NCBI GenBank assembly: GCA_016296485.1
Contig: JAEDJF010000066.1
Span: 1 to 8,090, forward strand
Source: Oscillospiraceae bacterium
GTDB taxonomy: Bacteria; Bacillota; Clostridia; Oscillospirales; Ruminococcaceae
DNA length: 8,090 bases
Direction of reading: 5' to 3'
Positions 1 through 6,589 of this stretch are shown here, in pieces (positions within the stretch are counted from its first letter, which is position 1; each line of letters starts with the position of its first letter). The notes under the pieces are model-generated. The model saw only the letters and a program-made list of their open reading frames with translations, did not search any database and was not told where the DNA came from. A program made the position numbers and the translations under genes.

Positions 1-1212
1 GGGAGCTGCGTCCACGTTTTCCGCAAGCTCGGCACTAAAGGTAAAGAGGAAACGCGCAGTTTCTTCGCCCTCAGGTTCAACTTCAACTTTAACAGTTTCA
101 TATGTCTGATCGCCCACAGTGAGGGTGATTTTTTCTGCTTCGGGAACAAATTTAAAGTCATAGGAGTTGCCGTGGTTATCAGTGCCATAGCCTATTACGT
201 CAACAACGTATGAACCCTTGTCGAGGAGATATATAATGTCTTTCTGAATGGCAGTAAAGTCAACTGTATTTCCGCCAGCCAAATATTCCATGAAAGAGGG
301 TCCCCAGAGATATTGAGAACCGGAAGAGGTATCCGCCGTCATTGCGTAGCAGTTATAGCCGGCTGAGATACATTCGTTATAGGTTTCCCAAGTGAGATAA
401 AGCGCCTTGTCAATGCTCATTGCATAGGCTACATCCCAATTATCTATATCCTCGGCCGTCGCGTTCGTTACGGTACCTTTGTAGGGATACTCATATTGCG
501 TACCCTGGTCGGCAACTTTACCGGCAATATCCGTCATCCAAGCATTCCAGTTTGCAGGCGGATTGTTTGTATGATATTTGGAATACCAGTTATCCGGACC
601 GGGCCAACTGGCCCAACTGCCTTTTCCATGCCAATCACCAGCAGAATTAGGTTGATTGAAACTCCATGCAGTAACAGTAGGGCTCTCGTTATACATATAG
701 GTGATGCCGTCGCTTACAAATATCAGATATTTTCGGCTGGCGTCCACGGTGGTATCGCCGTCAAGCATAGCTTTTCCCGCAAGAAGACCCGCGTGGGTGT
801 TGGTGCCGGAGCTGGTGGGCTGATTTATGGCTGCTTCAATGGCTTCATAATTTTTAGACAAATCATAAAATCCGGAAACATGGGCTATATAATCAAATAT
901 GACAACGCCAACTTTTACTTTTGCGCCTGTGCTCTCTGCCTGCCCTTTTAGTTCACTGAGCATACCAAGCGCCTGCTGTTCCAAATCCGCGCTGGTGGAT
1001 TTGTCGAGCACGAACACGATGTCGGTGACGAGCTGTTCCTCCGCCGAGGGGAGCGAAAGGGTGACCTTCGACTCAAACGCAGAGTCTAACTGCGTGGCGG
1101 TTTTGGATTTTGACGTTTGCCATTCGCCCAAATCTACTGCGGCGGCTCCCGTCGCCGGCAAAAGCAGAACCATAACGGCGCAAAGCACAAATGCAATAAT
1201 TCTTCTTTTCAT
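1..1212 (-). CDS. Secreted von Willebrand factor A-domain protein, C-terminus beyond window
   Basis: An open frame of 404 codons runs from ATG at 1212 to base 1 without a stop, so the C-terminus is missing. The start is set by an AAGGGAGG ribosome binding site about 7 bases upstream (1220-1227). Residues 1-25 form a signal peptide (MKRR, hydrophobic core, then PATGAAA), so the protein is exported. A VWA domain follows with a complete metal-ion-dependent adhesion site: DKSTS at 70-74 (DxSxS), the Thr of SGTNT at 137, and the Asp of FVSDG at 168. Between this last strand and the rest of the fold lies an insert rich in Trp, Tyr and Asn (about 170-310), followed by a helix and strand (DIIYLLDKG, VVDVIGYG) that look like the end of the VWA fold. 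After about residue 350 a beta-rich segment begins, possibly an Ig- or pilin-like domain. A surface adhesin or pilus-tip-like role is inferred; the ligand is unknown. It is separated from the upstream operon by a terminator and has its own candidate promoter. Its base composition looks more AT-rich than the operon. Confidence 0.85.
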   Translation of the reverse strand, partial: MKRRIIAFVLCAVMVLLLPATGAAAVDLGEWQTSKSKTATQLDSAFESKVTLSLPSAEEQLVTDIVFVLDKSTSADLEQQALGMLSELKGQAESTGAKVKVGVVIFDYIAHVSGFYDLSKNYEAIEAAINQPTSSGTNTHAGLLAGKAMLDGDTTVDASRKYLIFVSDGITYMYNESPTVTAWSFNQPNSAGDWHGKGSWASWPGPDNWYSKYHTNNPPANWNAWMTDIAGKVADQGTQYEYPYKGTVTNATAEDIDNWDVAYAMSIDKALYLTWETYNECISAGYNCYAMTADTSSGSQYLWGPSFMEYLAGGNTVDFTAIQKDIIYLLDKGSYVVDVIGYGTDNHGNSYDFKFVPEAEKITLTVGDQTYETVKVEVEPEGEETARFLFTFSAELAENVDAAP

Positions 1213-1248
1213 TTCTTTTCCTCCCTTAAAATATTAAACAGTTTAGCT

Positions 1249-1270
1249 GCCAAAAGGCGTACGTTTTGGC
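1249..1270 (-). promoter_or_regulatory. Small hairpin in the 5' leader of the VWA gene
   Basis: GCCAAAA (1249-1255) and TTTTGGC (1264-1270) are perfect inverted arms around an 8-base loop, lying between the candidate promoter (1320-1292) and the ribosome binding site (1227-1220). It has no U-tract, so it is not a terminator. It could stabilise the mRNA or be a protein site. I do not recognise it as part of a known riboswitch. Confidence 0.35.
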
Positions 1271-1291
1271 AAATATTTGTTCTTACACTAT

Positions 1292-1320
1292 ATATTACAA
1301 TACAAAATCATAATTTTCAA
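1292..1320 (-). promoter_or_regulatory. Candidate sigma-A promoter for the VWA gene
   Basis: On the minus strand TTGAAA (1320-1315) is followed by a 17-bp spacer and TAATAT (1297-1292). The -35 box is close to consensus and the -10 matches 4 of 6 positions, in a very AT-rich stretch. It sits about 80 bp before the start codon at 1212, downstream of the operon terminator, which is where an independent promoter is expected. Several AT-rich hexamers overlap, so the exact -10 is uncertain. Confidence 0.45.
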
Positions 1321-1339
1321 TAATATTTTGTAAAAAAGT

Positions 1340-1373
1340 GGCGCAGCACTGACAAAATTTTTGCTGTGCTGCC
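1340..1373 (-). repeat. Imperfect inverted repeat, terminator-like on the minus strand
   Basis: GCAGCAC (1343-1349) pairs with GTGCTGC (1366-1372), and an inner AAAA/TTTT can also pair, with small internal mismatches. On the minus strand the hairpin is followed after a few bases by a run of six T (within 1332-1337), so it could be a second terminator after the stronger one at 1500-1534. It could also be an operator upstream of the VWA promoter. Sequence alone does not separate these. Confidence 0.4.
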
Positions 1374-1499
1374 TGAAAATGGGTGTTGCTAAATGAATAT
1401 GGATCAGTATATAACCTACAGATGAACCGAAGAAAATATACACCGTGCGTTTTTTCTCTTTTATCATAGAGTTTCCCGGTAAAATTTTTACAGAAAGCA

Positions 1500-1534
1500 A
1501 AAAAGGCTTTCCCGCTTTGCGGGAAAGCCTTTTT
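1500..1534 (-). terminator. Rho-independent terminator closing the operon
   Basis: A perfect 16-bp stem (1500-1515 with 1519-1534) closes on a three-base loop. The arms begin with A-runs and end with T-runs, so the structure can act in both directions. It begins 10 bases after the stop codon of the amidohydrolase gene at 1544 and is the end of the minus-strand transcript. Confidence 0.93.
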
Positions 1535-1543
1535 CCGTTAATT

Positions 1544-2305
1544 TTATTCCTCGAACTCCGCCGCGATTTTCATCAGCCGGCGGCACATCTCTTTTGTTTT
1601 TTCAAAGCCCGGGGTCTTTTCCCCGGTTTTTTCGTTCATATAGAGCTTTCGGTTCACTTCGACCATCACGCTCACGACCCGCTTGTCCTTGCCGTAATGC
1701 TTGATGGGGGTTATTGCGCCGGAATATGGCGTGTTCACCCGGGCGTGGTACCCCGCCGCCTCACAGGCGGCAACCATAGCGTCCCGCAAAGCGTCGGGAG
1801 TATGGAAAGGGTCGGTGCCGATGCAAAAATCCGGACGGTCAAAAAGACAGTCCAGCTTTATGGGCCAGCGGGAATTGAAGCTGTGCCCGTCGAGGATAGT
1901 GCAGCGCCCGCATTTTTCAAGGGCTTCGTCCACGGCGGCGGTGAGCTTCGCGTGGTGGGGGTCGTAATACTCCGCGAGAATTTTGTTCCGAAGCTCCTCG
2001 TCGTAATCCCGGAGCTTCTTTCCGAAAACTCCCCGGGTGTACATCAGCCCCTGCCCGATTTTCGCGTTGTACTCGTCCTTGTCGTCCCGAAAGCGCTCCA
2101 CGTCGCAGACGAGGCGGCTCACGGGATTTATTATGCGGGTTTTCGCAATCTCATCGTCGGAAAAGAGCTCCGCCGTAAAGGCGTCGGTCATGGCGAGCTG
2201 CTGGCGGCGAAGCTCCGCTTCGCTTATTACGAAGCTCGCCTTAAATTCCTCGGGAATAAGGAAGGAATCGTGGGGGATATGCATCACAAAATGTTCAAAA
2301 GCCAT
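1544..2305 (-). CDS. N-formylglutamate amidohydrolase-family protein
   Basis: This 253-residue protein matches the N-formylglutamate amidohydrolase (FGase) family, whose characterised members hydrolyse N-formylglutamate to formate and glutamate. Visible motifs are HIPHDS (9-14), SRLVCDVERF (63-72), YDPHH (114-118), DGHS (139-142), the GTD region (163-165), NTPYSG (191-196) and VEVNR (215-219). They span the full length, so it looks intact and active. There is no signal peptide, so it is cytoplasmic. The ATG at 2305 is preceded by a GGAGGGG ribosome binding site. It begins 12 bp after the EcfT stop and is the last gene before the terminator, so it belongs to the transporter operon. No histidine-utilisation genes are visible, so I do not assign the symbol hutG. 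A role in removing a formyl or acyl group from the imported compound, such as an N-formyl amino acid, is inference. Enzyme family is confident; substrate is not. Confidence 0.88.
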   Translation of the reverse strand: MAFEHFVMHIPHDSFLIPEEFKASFVISEAELRRQQLAMTDAFTAELFSDDEIAKTRIINPVSRLVCDVERFRDDKDEYNAKIGQGLMYTRGVFGKKLRDYDEELRNKILAEYYDPHHAKLTAAVDEALEKCGRCTILDGHSFNSRWPIKLDCLFDRPDFCIGTDPFHTPDALRDAMVAACEAAGYHARVNTPYSGAITPIKHYGKDKRVVSVMVEVNRKLYMNEKTGEKTPGFEKTKEMCRRLMKIAAEFEE

Positions 2306-2317
2306 ATTCCCCTCCGT

Positions 2318-3199
2318 TTAGAACCAGTAGCCGGAAATCTCTTTCGGAACCCAGGGGCACCAGAAATCATGGATCGGGGCGTGGATATTGCGGAAAAACA
2401 CGATATAGAAAACACACCAGGCGAAGATGAGCGCGATGACGCCCCGGGCGATATAGTCGCCCTTTGCGGGCGGGTTTTCGCTGTACCAGGTACGCCCTTT
2501 GCACTTTCCGAAGGAGCGAAGGTCCATGGAGTTGGAAATGTTCTCGACCTTGGCGAAGCTGCTCATAAGAAGAGGCACGAGCATCATAATGTACTGCTTC
2601 AGCTTTTTGCCGAGGGACACGTGCTCAAGCTCGACGCCGCGCATCTGCATGGAGTTTTTGATGTCGGTAAAATCTCTCGCGATATCCGGGATGGTACGGA
2701 AAGCGAGGGAGACTATAGTACAAACCTTATAGGGAACATGTATCGCGTTGAGACCCGCCGCAAGCTCCGACGGAGTTATTGAAAGGACGAAAAGCACCGC
2801 GGAGGCAAGAGACGCGACCCTTTTGAAGAACATCGCGAAGGCGTACCAGAGGAGCTCCCAGCTCAGATAAAACCTTCCGGACGCCGTTGACCAGAAAATC
2901 TGTTCCATACCCGTTTTCGTAAGACCTGAGCCCGGGGAAACGATAAGGACGAGAAGGCTTCCGATGATGCCGTTCATCACGAAAAGGAAAGCGAACATAA
3001 AGGCGATGGGCTTCCAGTTGGGCTTCATACTGGCGATGCACGCCATGCAGAAAAGGAAAATTCCCAGCATCACGCGAAAGTCAAAGGTGGCGATAATCGC
3101 GACGGTTAGGGCGATAAAGCCGACGACCTTCGTCGCGCCGTTGAGCTTATGTATCGGGGTGCTGCCCGGTGCGTAGTTTATAACGAAGCGGTTATTCAT
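2318..3199 (-). CDS. ecfT: ECF transporter transmembrane component EcfT (CbiQ family)
   Basis: This 293-residue membrane protein is the T component of an energy-coupling factor importer, which couples ATPase movements to the substrate-binding S component. Hydrophobic segments lie near residues 25-55, 65-88, 115-140 and 250-270. The long cytoplasmic stretch between carries the two short coupling motifs of the family, here MRG (186-188) and LRS (227-229), in place of the more usual ARG/ARS. The N-terminal region (PGSTPIHKLN, then KVVGF) is also typical of CbiQ proteins. The start at 3199 overlaps the last 8 bases of the ATPase gene. The ribosome binding site is weak (AAAGGAT, 11 bases upstream), so translation is probably coupled to the ATPase. 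A GGAGG-led amidohydrolase gene follows 12 bp downstream. The neighbouring double ATPase and nearby S component complete the transporter. The C-terminus is slightly longer than in minimal EcfT proteins, with an extracytoplasmic-looking tail rich in Trp and Pro. Confidence 0.92.
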   Translation of the reverse strand: MNNRFVINYAPGSTPIHKLNGATKVVGFIALTVAIIATFDFRVMLGIFLFCMACIASMKPNWKPIAFMFAFLFVMNGIIGSLLVLIVSPGSGLTKTGMEQIFWSTASGRFYLSWELLWYAFAMFFKRVASLASAVLFVLSITPSELAAGLNAIHVPYKVCTIVSLAFRTIPDIARDFTDIKNSMQMRGVELEHVSLGKKLKQYIMMLVPLLMSSFAKVENISNSMDLRSFGKCKGRTWYSENPPAKGDYIARGVIALIFAWCVFYIVFFRNIHAPIHDFWCPWVPKEISGYWF

Positions 3200-4907
3200 C
3201 AGCTTTCACCATCCTTTCGTAGCGGATAAAGTGCTCAATAAATTTCTCCGGCGGGATTCCGAGCTTTTTCGCAAGGGTATAAAGGCTCGTCTGTTTAAGG
3301 TTCGCGCGCTCGATTATCTCGTCGTTGGAGAGGACGGAATAAACGGACTCGTCCGCGATTATCTCGCCGTCGGCAAAGACTATCGCCCTGTCGGTATTCT
3401 CAATGGCGAGGTGCATATCGTGGGTGATGAAAATAATCGTCTTGCCGTAATCGGAGTTGAGGCGGTTGATGAATTTGATGATGTCGGTGTAGTGGCGGTA
3501 ATCCTGTCCGGCGGTGGGCTCGTCAAGAATTATCGTGTCGGGACCGAGAGCCATAATGCTCGCGACGGTGACGCGCTTTTTCTGTCCGTAGCTTATGGAG
3601 TCAACGGGCCATTTTCTCATTGAGTAAAGTCCGCAGGCCTTCATCGCTTCGGCGGCGCGGTCAACGATTTCCTCCTCAGGAAGGTCCCTAAGACGGAGCG
3701 CCAGCTCCACCTCGTCCTTGATTATATCCTTGACTATCATCTGGTTCGGCATCTGCATAACGTAGCCGACCTGTTCGCCGATTTGCTTGATGCTGAATTT
3801 CTTGTAGTCGGCGCCGTTAATATAGATACAGCCCTTGTTCGGACGGTGGATTCCGGTGATGAGCTTCGCCATGGTCGATTTTCCGGCGCCGTTCTTTCCG
3901 ACGATGGCGACCCGCTCGCCCCTTCTTACGGAGGTATTGAGCCCTTTTACAACGGGATTTTTGCTGTTATAGCCGAAGGTCACGTCCTCGACCCGGAGGA
4001 CCTCCTCCCCCGGCTCCTTCTTGATTTCCGGTGTCTCCTCGCGGAAGAAAGCAAGGAGCTTTTCCCTGTCGTCGTCGGAGAGCTCAAGGTTCTGAATGTC
4101 GCAGATGGTCTTGTTTTCGGCGATATTGCAGCCGGCGTATTTCATAGCGGTGAGGTAAAGGGGTTCCCTTACGCCGCTCTCTTTGAGAAGGCTTGAATTG
4201 AGAAGCTCAATGGGGGTGGTGTCCGCAATTATTCTTCCCTCGCCCATGAGAATTATCCTGTCCACCGGGCGATAGAGCACGTCCTCAAGGCGGTGCTCAA
4301 TAATTATGACGGTTTTGGACTTGTCCTTTGAGATTTTGTCGATGAGCTCGATAGCGGAAACGCCCATTTTGGGGTCAAGGGCTGCGAGGGGCTCGTCGAA
4401 CATAAGGATATTGACCTTGTCACTGATTACGCCCGCAAGGGCAACTTTCTGTTTCTGTCCGCCGGAAAGGTCAAAGGGAAGGGCTCCAATAAAGTCCTCC
4501 ATTCCGACGATACCCGCGAGTCTTTTTACCTCGGTAAGCATTTTCTCCCTCGGCACCATCTCGTTTTCCATAGAGAAAGCTATGTCCTCGCCGACGGAGA
4601 GCCCGACGAACTGGGCGTCGCTGTCCTGGAGGACGGTTCCGACCTCCTTGGAAAGCTCAAAAATCGAGAGATTCTTCGTCTCTTTTCCGTTGACCTTGCA
4701 GCTTCCGGTGATGTCGCCCTCGTTGGAAAACGGTATTAGACCGTTGATACAGCTCATAAGGGTCGATTTTCCGCAGCCTGAGGGTCCGAGAATGAGCACC
4801 TTTTCGCCCTCGTAAATGGTGAGGTTGATGTCGTGGAGAGTGGGCTTACTTTGTATTTTATATTTAAAAGTAAAGTCCTTAAACTCAATAACAGGCTTTT
4901 TTTCCAT
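3192..4907 (-). CDS. Fused double ATPase of an ECF transporter (EcfA1-EcfA2 type, YkoD-like)
   Basis: One 571-residue chain carries two ABC ATPase domains that drive an ECF importer. Domain 1 has Walker A GPSGCGKST (41-49), a Q-loop at Q94, signature LSGGQ (147-151), Walker B FDE (170-172) and switch His 205. Domain 2 has Walker A GKNGAGKST (337-345), Q385, signature SYGQ (439-442, Tyr replacing the first Gly), LDE (461-463) and His 496. A linker of roughly 245-300, with REPLYLTAMKYAG-like sequence, resembles that of fused cobalt/HMP-type ECF ATPases (possibly the domain catalogued as DUF3744). The ATG at 4907 is chosen because AAGGAG lies 7 bases upstream; an in-frame upstream ATG at 4940 precedes that site and is rejected. 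The 3' end overlaps ecfT by 8 bp. Upstream, 172 bp separate it from the S-component gene and include a terminator hairpin. It is cytoplasmic, bound to EcfT. Confidence 0.95.
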   Translation of the reverse strand: MEKKPVIEFKDFTFKYKIQSKPTLHDINLTIYEGEKVLILGPSGCGKSTLMSCINGLIPFSNEGDITGSCKVNGKETKNLSIFELSKEVGTVLQDSDAQFVGLSVGEDIAFSMENEMVPREKMLTEVKRLAGIVGMEDFIGALPFDLSGGQKQKVALAGVISDKVNILMFDEPLAALDPKMGVSAIELIDKISKDKSKTVIIIEHRLEDVLYRPVDRIILMGEGRIIADTTPIELLNSSLLKESGVREPLYLTAMKYAGCNIAENKTICDIQNLELSDDDREKLLAFFREETPEIKKEPGEEVLRVEDVTFGYNSKNPVVKGLNTSVRRGERVAIVGKNGAGKSTMAKLITGIHRPNKGCIYINGADYKKFSIKQIGEQVGYVMQMPNQMIVKDIIKDEVELALRLRDLPEEEIVDRAAEAMKACGLYSMRKWPVDSISYGQKKRVTVASIMALGPDTIILDEPTAGQDYRHYTDIIKFINRLNSDYGKTIIFITHDMHLAIENTDRAIVFADGEIIADESVYSVLSNDEIIERANLKQTSLYTLAKKLGIPPEKFIEHFIRYERMVKADE

Positions 4908-4914
4908 TTCGCAG

Positions 4915-4920
4915 CTCCTT
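4915..4920 (-). promoter_or_regulatory. Ribosome binding site fixing the ATPase start
   Basis: AAGGAG on the minus strand lies 7 bases before the ATG at 4907. The in-frame ATG at 4940 lies upstream of this element and has no comparable site, so translation should begin at 4907 with MEKKP. Confidence 0.9.
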
Positions 4921-5030
4921 TTCTTAAAGAGTAGGCACAAAACAGCCGGAAAAGCAATTACAGTACGTAATATTTCTGGGATTTATTACTTTTCGGACTC
5001 TTTTATACCCGCTTCGCAAAAATTAAAATC

Positions 5031-5057
5031 CGTCCCTCCGCACTTGGCGGAGGGACG
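5031..5057 (-). terminator. Internal hairpin terminator between S component and ATPase genes
   Basis: A perfect 11-bp GC-rich stem (5031-5041 with 5047-5057) with a 5-base loop starts about 22 bases after the S-component stop at 5080. On the minus strand it is followed by GATTTTAATTTTT, a U-rich tract. In the 123 bases between it and the ATPase start I see only weak promoter-like hexamers (for example TATAAA near 5004-5009 without a good -35 box). Partial read-through from the riboswitch promoter is therefore the simplest way to express the downstream genes. Confidence 0.75.
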
Positions 5058-5079
5058 ACGGAAAGAAAAATCAATTTTC

Positions 5080-5670
5080 TTATTCCTCTTCGGGCTCCTC
5101 TTTGAGGTTGGTTCTGGAAGCGTAGCGTTTGGAGAGGATCACGAGGATCGGAAGACCTACGATTACGAGAACAGCAGTGTTGGAGATACCGGAAGCAAAG
5201 CTCTGGAGGAAAGTGATCTCAAGGTCTGCGGAGTAGAAGAGAGAGGTCATAATAGGAGTTACAACGCCGAAAGCAAGGGCGTTACCTACAAGGCAGCAGA
5301 TGATGTAGATGATCATATGTTTTACTTTGAAGATGCCGTTTTTGATGTCTGCGCCGTAAACGGGAAGAAGTCCGACGAAGAGACCGAGGAAGCCGTTACC
5401 CACGGACCAGTCGAACCAGAAACCCCAGCCGCCGATGAGGTCAGCAAGGCAGTTGCCTACGAGCAGGGTGATCATGGACGGGATAGGTCCAAAGAGAGCG
5501 CCGACAACGACCGGAACGATCATTGCGCTGCTGAGGTAGGTGTTGGTGAATACCGGAATGGAACCGTAAACCATAAGTACGCCGTAAAGAGCAGCGCCGA
5601 TAGCGATTGCTACGATGGTCTTGGTGCTCCATTCACCGAGGAATTTTTTTGCAAGACTTTTGTTTTCCAT
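5080..5670 (-). CDS. ECF transporter substrate-binding (S) component, UPF0397/RibU-like
   Basis: This 196-residue, very hydrophobic protein with about six membrane segments (near 17-37, 46-60, 62-80, 90-107, 116-140 and 155-180) is the substrate-capturing subunit of an ECF importer. The first helix, STKTIVAIAIGAALYG, contains the AxxxA pattern (A23-A27) used by S components to dock on EcfT. The opening WSTKTIVAIAIGAALYG, the ALFGP motif at 58-62 and GWGFWFDWSVGNGFLGLFVGL (81-101) resemble the UPF0397 / 'ECF-type riboflavin transporter S component' family. The riboflavin label in that family name does not establish the ligand. The start at 5670 has an AGGAGGG site 8 bases upstream. The C-terminal tail is acidic (KEEPEEE). 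It lies 70 bp after the DUF62 gene and before the terminator at 5057-5031, so it shares the riboswitch transcript. Context suggests a methionine- or SAM-related ligand, which is inference. Confidence 0.88.
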   Translation of the reverse strand: MENKSLAKKFLGEWSTKTIVAIAIGAALYGVLMVYGSIPVFTNTYLSSAMIVPVVVGALFGPIPSMITLLVGNCLADLIGGWGFWFDWSVGNGFLGLFVGLLPVYGADIKNGIFKVKHMIIYIICCLVGNALAFGVVTPIMTSLFYSADLEITFLQSFASGISNTAVLVIVGLPILVILSKRYASRTNLKEEPEEE

Positions 5671-5740
5671 TTTAATTACCCTCCTGCATGGAAATTTTTA
5701 ATATATCGTCAATGCCTTTTTTGCATAAAACGAAACGGAT

Positions 5741-6589
5741 TTATTGCGGAAGCTTTTTGAAAACTATCTTCCAGTGGGCTCCGGTTCCGATGCTGTAAGC
5801 CTTGGCAAAGGAACCCTGATTTATTGCAACGGCCATACAGTAAAGAGAGTTAACGTAGATAATAGGCTCGCCTATTCTTACGTCCGCAAAGGAATGACCG
5901 TAAACGATGGAGTTGGAATAAACAAGGGTGGAGTTGTTATAGATTTCAACCTCGACTTTGTCGCCGAACTCGGCGCCGATTTTTTTGAACTCCTCCCGGG
6001 GGACGTTGGTCCAAAGGCTTCCGAAGCGGACGTCGAGAATATCGACGCAGCCGGCAACGGCGCCTTCGGAAACGGAGACCTCGCCGCACTCGAGCTCAAG
6101 GATTTCCTCCACCGGGAGCTCCTCGCCCACTTCCTCAAAGGTGATTTTTCCGGCGGCGAGCTTCGCGCCGGTGTTGGCGTAAACGTCGCGCCCGTGGAAG
6201 GTGTAGCTGTACTCGGTGTTCTTTCTTCTGTGGCGGGTCTCGTCAATCTCCCTCACGGAAACAATACCGATATTTTTCTTGATATGGGTAAGGGTTCCGT
6301 TATCGGGGGTGACTATGAACTGACCGTTTTTGGTCTTGGCGACGACGCTCTTTCTCGAGGAGCCGACGCCCGGGTCAACGACGGACACAAAAACGGTGCC
6401 CTCGGGCCAATATTCAACGGACTGGTAAAGGCGGTAGCTCGCCTCCCAGATGTTATAAGGGGTTATATCGTGGGTGAGGTTGAAAATATGAAGGTCCTTG
6501 TCCACCGCAAGGGAAACGCCGTACATTGCACAGACGGCGCCGTCGGTAAGACCGAAGTCGCTTTGAAAAACGAGAGCGTTATCAGCCAT
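5741..6589 (-). CDS. DUF62-family SAM hydrolase (adenosine-forming), copy A, triad intact
   Basis: This 282-residue protein belongs to the DUF62 superfamily that includes SAM hydroxide adenosyltransferases (SAM + water to adenosine + methionine) and the chlorinase/fluorinase enzymes. It has the N-terminal QSDFG motif (9-13), THDITP (39-44), SVVDPGVGSSR (69-79), TPDNG (94-98), FHGRD (131-135), FGSLWTN (189-195) and AINQGS (255-260). The family's Asp-Arg-His triad is present as D72, R79 and H132, so hydrolysis is the expected chemistry. I do not see the insert typical of fluorinase. One difference is S191 in place of the usual Asn in the C-terminal FGN motif, which contacts the adenosine side in relatives. 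The start at 6589 has AAGGAG 8 bases upstream and overlaps the end of the upstream paralogue by 8 bp, indicating coupled translation. There is no signal peptide, so it is cytoplasmic. It lies under the SAM riboswitch, ahead of the S component. Confidence 0.9.
   Translation of the reverse strand: MADNALVFQSDFGLTDGAVCAMYGVSLAVDKDLHIFNLTHDITPYNIWEASYRLYQSVEYWPEGTVFVSVVDPGVGSSRKSVVAKTKNGQFIVTPDNGTLTHIKKNIGIVSVREIDETRHRRKNTEYSYTFHGRDVYANTGAKLAAGKITFEEVGEELPVEEILELECGEVSVSEGAVAGCVDILDVRFGSLWTNVPREEFKKIGAEFGDKVEVEIYNNSTLVYSNSIVYGHSFADVRIGEPIIYVNSLYCMAVAINQGSFAKAYSIGTGAHWKIVFKKLPQ

Larger units (their letters stand above)
1213..1543. other. Intergenic region, regulatory elements only
   Basis: This 331-bp gap separates the amidohydrolase gene from the VWA gene. 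It holds the operon terminator (1500-1534), an imperfect inverted repeat (1340-1373), a candidate promoter (1320-1292), a leader hairpin (1270-1249) and the VWA ribosome binding site. A 59-codon minus-strand frame starting with ATG near 1467 has no convincing ribosome binding site and no recognisable domain, so I do not call a gene. Confidence 0.7.

Noticed and set aside
1288..1467. A possible small hydrophobic minus-strand protein of about 59 residues
   Set aside because: The ATG near 1467 lacks a credible ribosome binding site, the frame passes through an inverted repeat and the VWA promoter, and no family is recognised.
1445..2782. A long plus-strand open frame of 445 codons opposite the amidohydrolase and EcfT genes
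   Set aside because: It is antisense to two well-supported genes, has no ribosome binding site and no recognisable domain. It reflects codon bias of the real genes.
4908..4940. An N-terminal extension of the ATPase starting at 4940
   Set aside because: The extension spans the AAGGAG element at 4920-4915 and does not resemble ABC ATPase N-termini.
4958..4970. TTAC-5-GTAA dyad upstream of the ATPase gene as an operator
   Set aside because: Only four paired bases per arm in AT-rich DNA; expected by chance.
4816..5760. A plus-strand frame of 314 codons opposite the S component
   Set aside because: It crosses a terminator and an intergenic region and its translation is low-complexity acidic sequence with no domain; the minus-strand S component explains the openness.
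5741..6589. Copy A as a fluorinase or chlorinase making a halogenated nucleoside
   Set aside because: The Asp-Arg-His hydrolase triad is present, no fluorinase-type insert is seen and there is no halometabolite biosynthesis context.
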